DNA from: Clostridium sp. KNHs214
GTDB lineage: Bacteria > Bacillota > Clostridia > Clostridiales > Clostridiaceae
NCBI RefSeq assembly: GCF_000744935.1
Contig: NZ_JQMW01000004.1
Location: 358,869-422,868, forward strand
Reading direction: 5' to 3'
DNA length: 64,000 nt
In this document: positions 63,456-64,000 of the stretch, piece after piece
Layout: the number at the start of each line of letters is the position of its first letter
Numbering within the stretch: position 1 is the first letter of the stretch
Made by a program: the position numbers and the translations under genes
The notes under the pieces: model-generated
The model's database searches: none
Told to the model about the DNA's origin: nothing
The model's input: only the letters and a program-made list of their open reading frames with translations

Positions 63456-63509
63456 ATCATGTTATATTTATTATACACTAAATAACAAGAGCTTACTAAA
63501 GGAAGAAAT

Positions 63510-63547
63510 AAAAAGCCCATGAAATTTTAGATTTCATAGGCTTTTTA
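63510..63547 (-). terminator. rho-independent terminator of the peptide-binding protein gene
   Basis: AAAAAGCCcATGAAAT-tttag-ATTTCATaGGCTTTTT, directly after the stop of the partial gene at the window end. Confidence 0.85.
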
Positions 63548-63552
63548 TAAAA

Positions 63553-64000
63553 TTATTTATCTCTACCTTGTGTATATGCATATTTAAATTCTCTAACTCC
63601 AAATAAAGGATTCATTAAATTCTTAACATATTTATAAACATACATATTTCTCTTAGTATATAGTTTTGGTGCTACAACTGCTTCATCATAAACTAACATT
63701 TTTTCTGCTTCCTTATATAATTCTAATCTTTTCTTTTCATCTAAAGTTATTCTAGCTTCTTTAACTATTTCATCATACTTTTTACTTTGCCATCCAGTTG
63801 GTATCATATCTGCGCCTGTTATAAATAAATCAAATAAAGCACTTGGATCATTGTAATCTGCTCCCCAAATTAATCCTGCCATCTGATAATCGTATTCATT
63901 TATTCTCTTTTGGAATACTGGCCATTCAACATATTCTGATTTAACATTTATTCCCAATTTCTTTTTAAACATTTGCTGATCGTATTCTGCACCAGTCCTT
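63553..64000 (-). CDS. oligopeptide ABC transporter substrate-binding protein, C-terminal part
   Basis: The last ~149 codons of a gene that continues beyond the window (open frame runs to the edge as RTGAEYDQQMFKKKLGINVK). It matches the C-terminal lobe of OppA/family 5 extracellular solute-binding proteins: VKSEYVEWPVFQKRINEYDY, GLIWGADYNDPSALFDLFIT, YDEIVKEARITLDEKKRLEL, EAEKMLVYDEAVVAPKLY. It would be a lipoprotein that delivers peptides to an Opp permease, in keeping with a peptide-fermenting clostridium. The N-terminus, lipobox and neighbouring transporter genes are not in view. Confidence 0.88.
   Translation of the reverse strand, partial: RTGAEYDQQMFKKKLGINVKSEYVEWPVFQKRINEYDYQMAGLIWGADYNDPSALFDLFITGADMIPTGWQSKKYDEIVKEARITLDEKKRLELYKEAEKMLVYDEAVVAPKLYTKRNMYVYKYVKNLMNPLFGVREFKYAYTQGRDK

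Overview
The window is very AT-rich DNA with strong AGGAGG-type ribosome-binding sites, almost all genes on the minus strand, a gerA-gerC-gerB spore-germination operon, a ferredoxin-dependent indolepyruvate oxidoreductase and a phosphate butyryltransferase. This points to an anaerobic, endospore-forming, amino-acid-fermenting Clostridium. My best guess is the proteolytic C. botulinum / C. sporogenes group, but that is inference from gene content, not from a database match. No rRNA, tRNA or CRISPR array was seen.

Region 1 (about 0.2-29 kb) is a large surface-polysaccharide locus on the minus strand. It holds two Wzx-type flippases, two Wzy/O-antigen-ligase-type polymerases, an initiating sugar-phosphate transferase, a TagA/WecG transferase and at least five other glycosyltransferases. 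It also encodes the UDP-ManNAc/ManNAcA pair (WecB-like epimerase and WecC-like dehydrogenase), a WlbA-like oxidoreductase with a WlbB-like acetyltransferase, an ATP-grasp ligase, a polysaccharide-deacetylase-like protein and an EpsC/CapD-type UDP-sugar dehydratase. Inside it sit an internalin-like leucine-rich-repeat membrane protein and a 1353-residue cell-wall hydrolase with nine nearly identical 104-residue triple-tyrosine repeats between a glucosaminidase and an amidase domain.

Region 2 (29-41 kb) holds a YhbD-like MerR-type protein, a three-gene ABC-2 exporter, a bactofilin-like protein, a TPR protein, a phosphohexomutase, ribosomal protein L25/Ctc, an Orn/Lys/Arg decarboxylase (the first plus-strand gene) and a protein of unknown function. 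Region 3 (41-46 kb) is accessory: a Cys-rich protein, a plus-strand coiled-coil protein, and a gene cut by a complete 1394-bp IS4-superfamily insertion sequence, surrounded by copies of a 310-bp palindromic MITE-like element.

Region 4 (46-64 kb) holds ptb-iorA-iorB and a gerA-gerC-gerD-gerB operon in which gerA is broken by a 66-bp duplicative insertion carrying a stop codon. It continues with an FMN-dependent alpha-hydroxy-acid oxidase family gene, a DUF523 gene, mutS2, an IS607-type remnant (solo tnpA helix-turn-helix plus intact tnpB), a U32 peptidase, and the end of an oligopeptide-binding protein.

The most unusual signal is non-coding. From 53833 to 55046 lies a 1.2-kb nested inverted repeat: two 231/232-bp hairpins in opposite orientation whose stems differ in sequence but stay paired, flanking two further inverted hairpin arms and a structured, gene-free core. 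Other unexplained patterns are octamer tandem repeats that begin at the stop codons of three genes, a palindromic MITE with a GC-rich structured core, and a near-identical promoter block in front of two polysaccharide genes.
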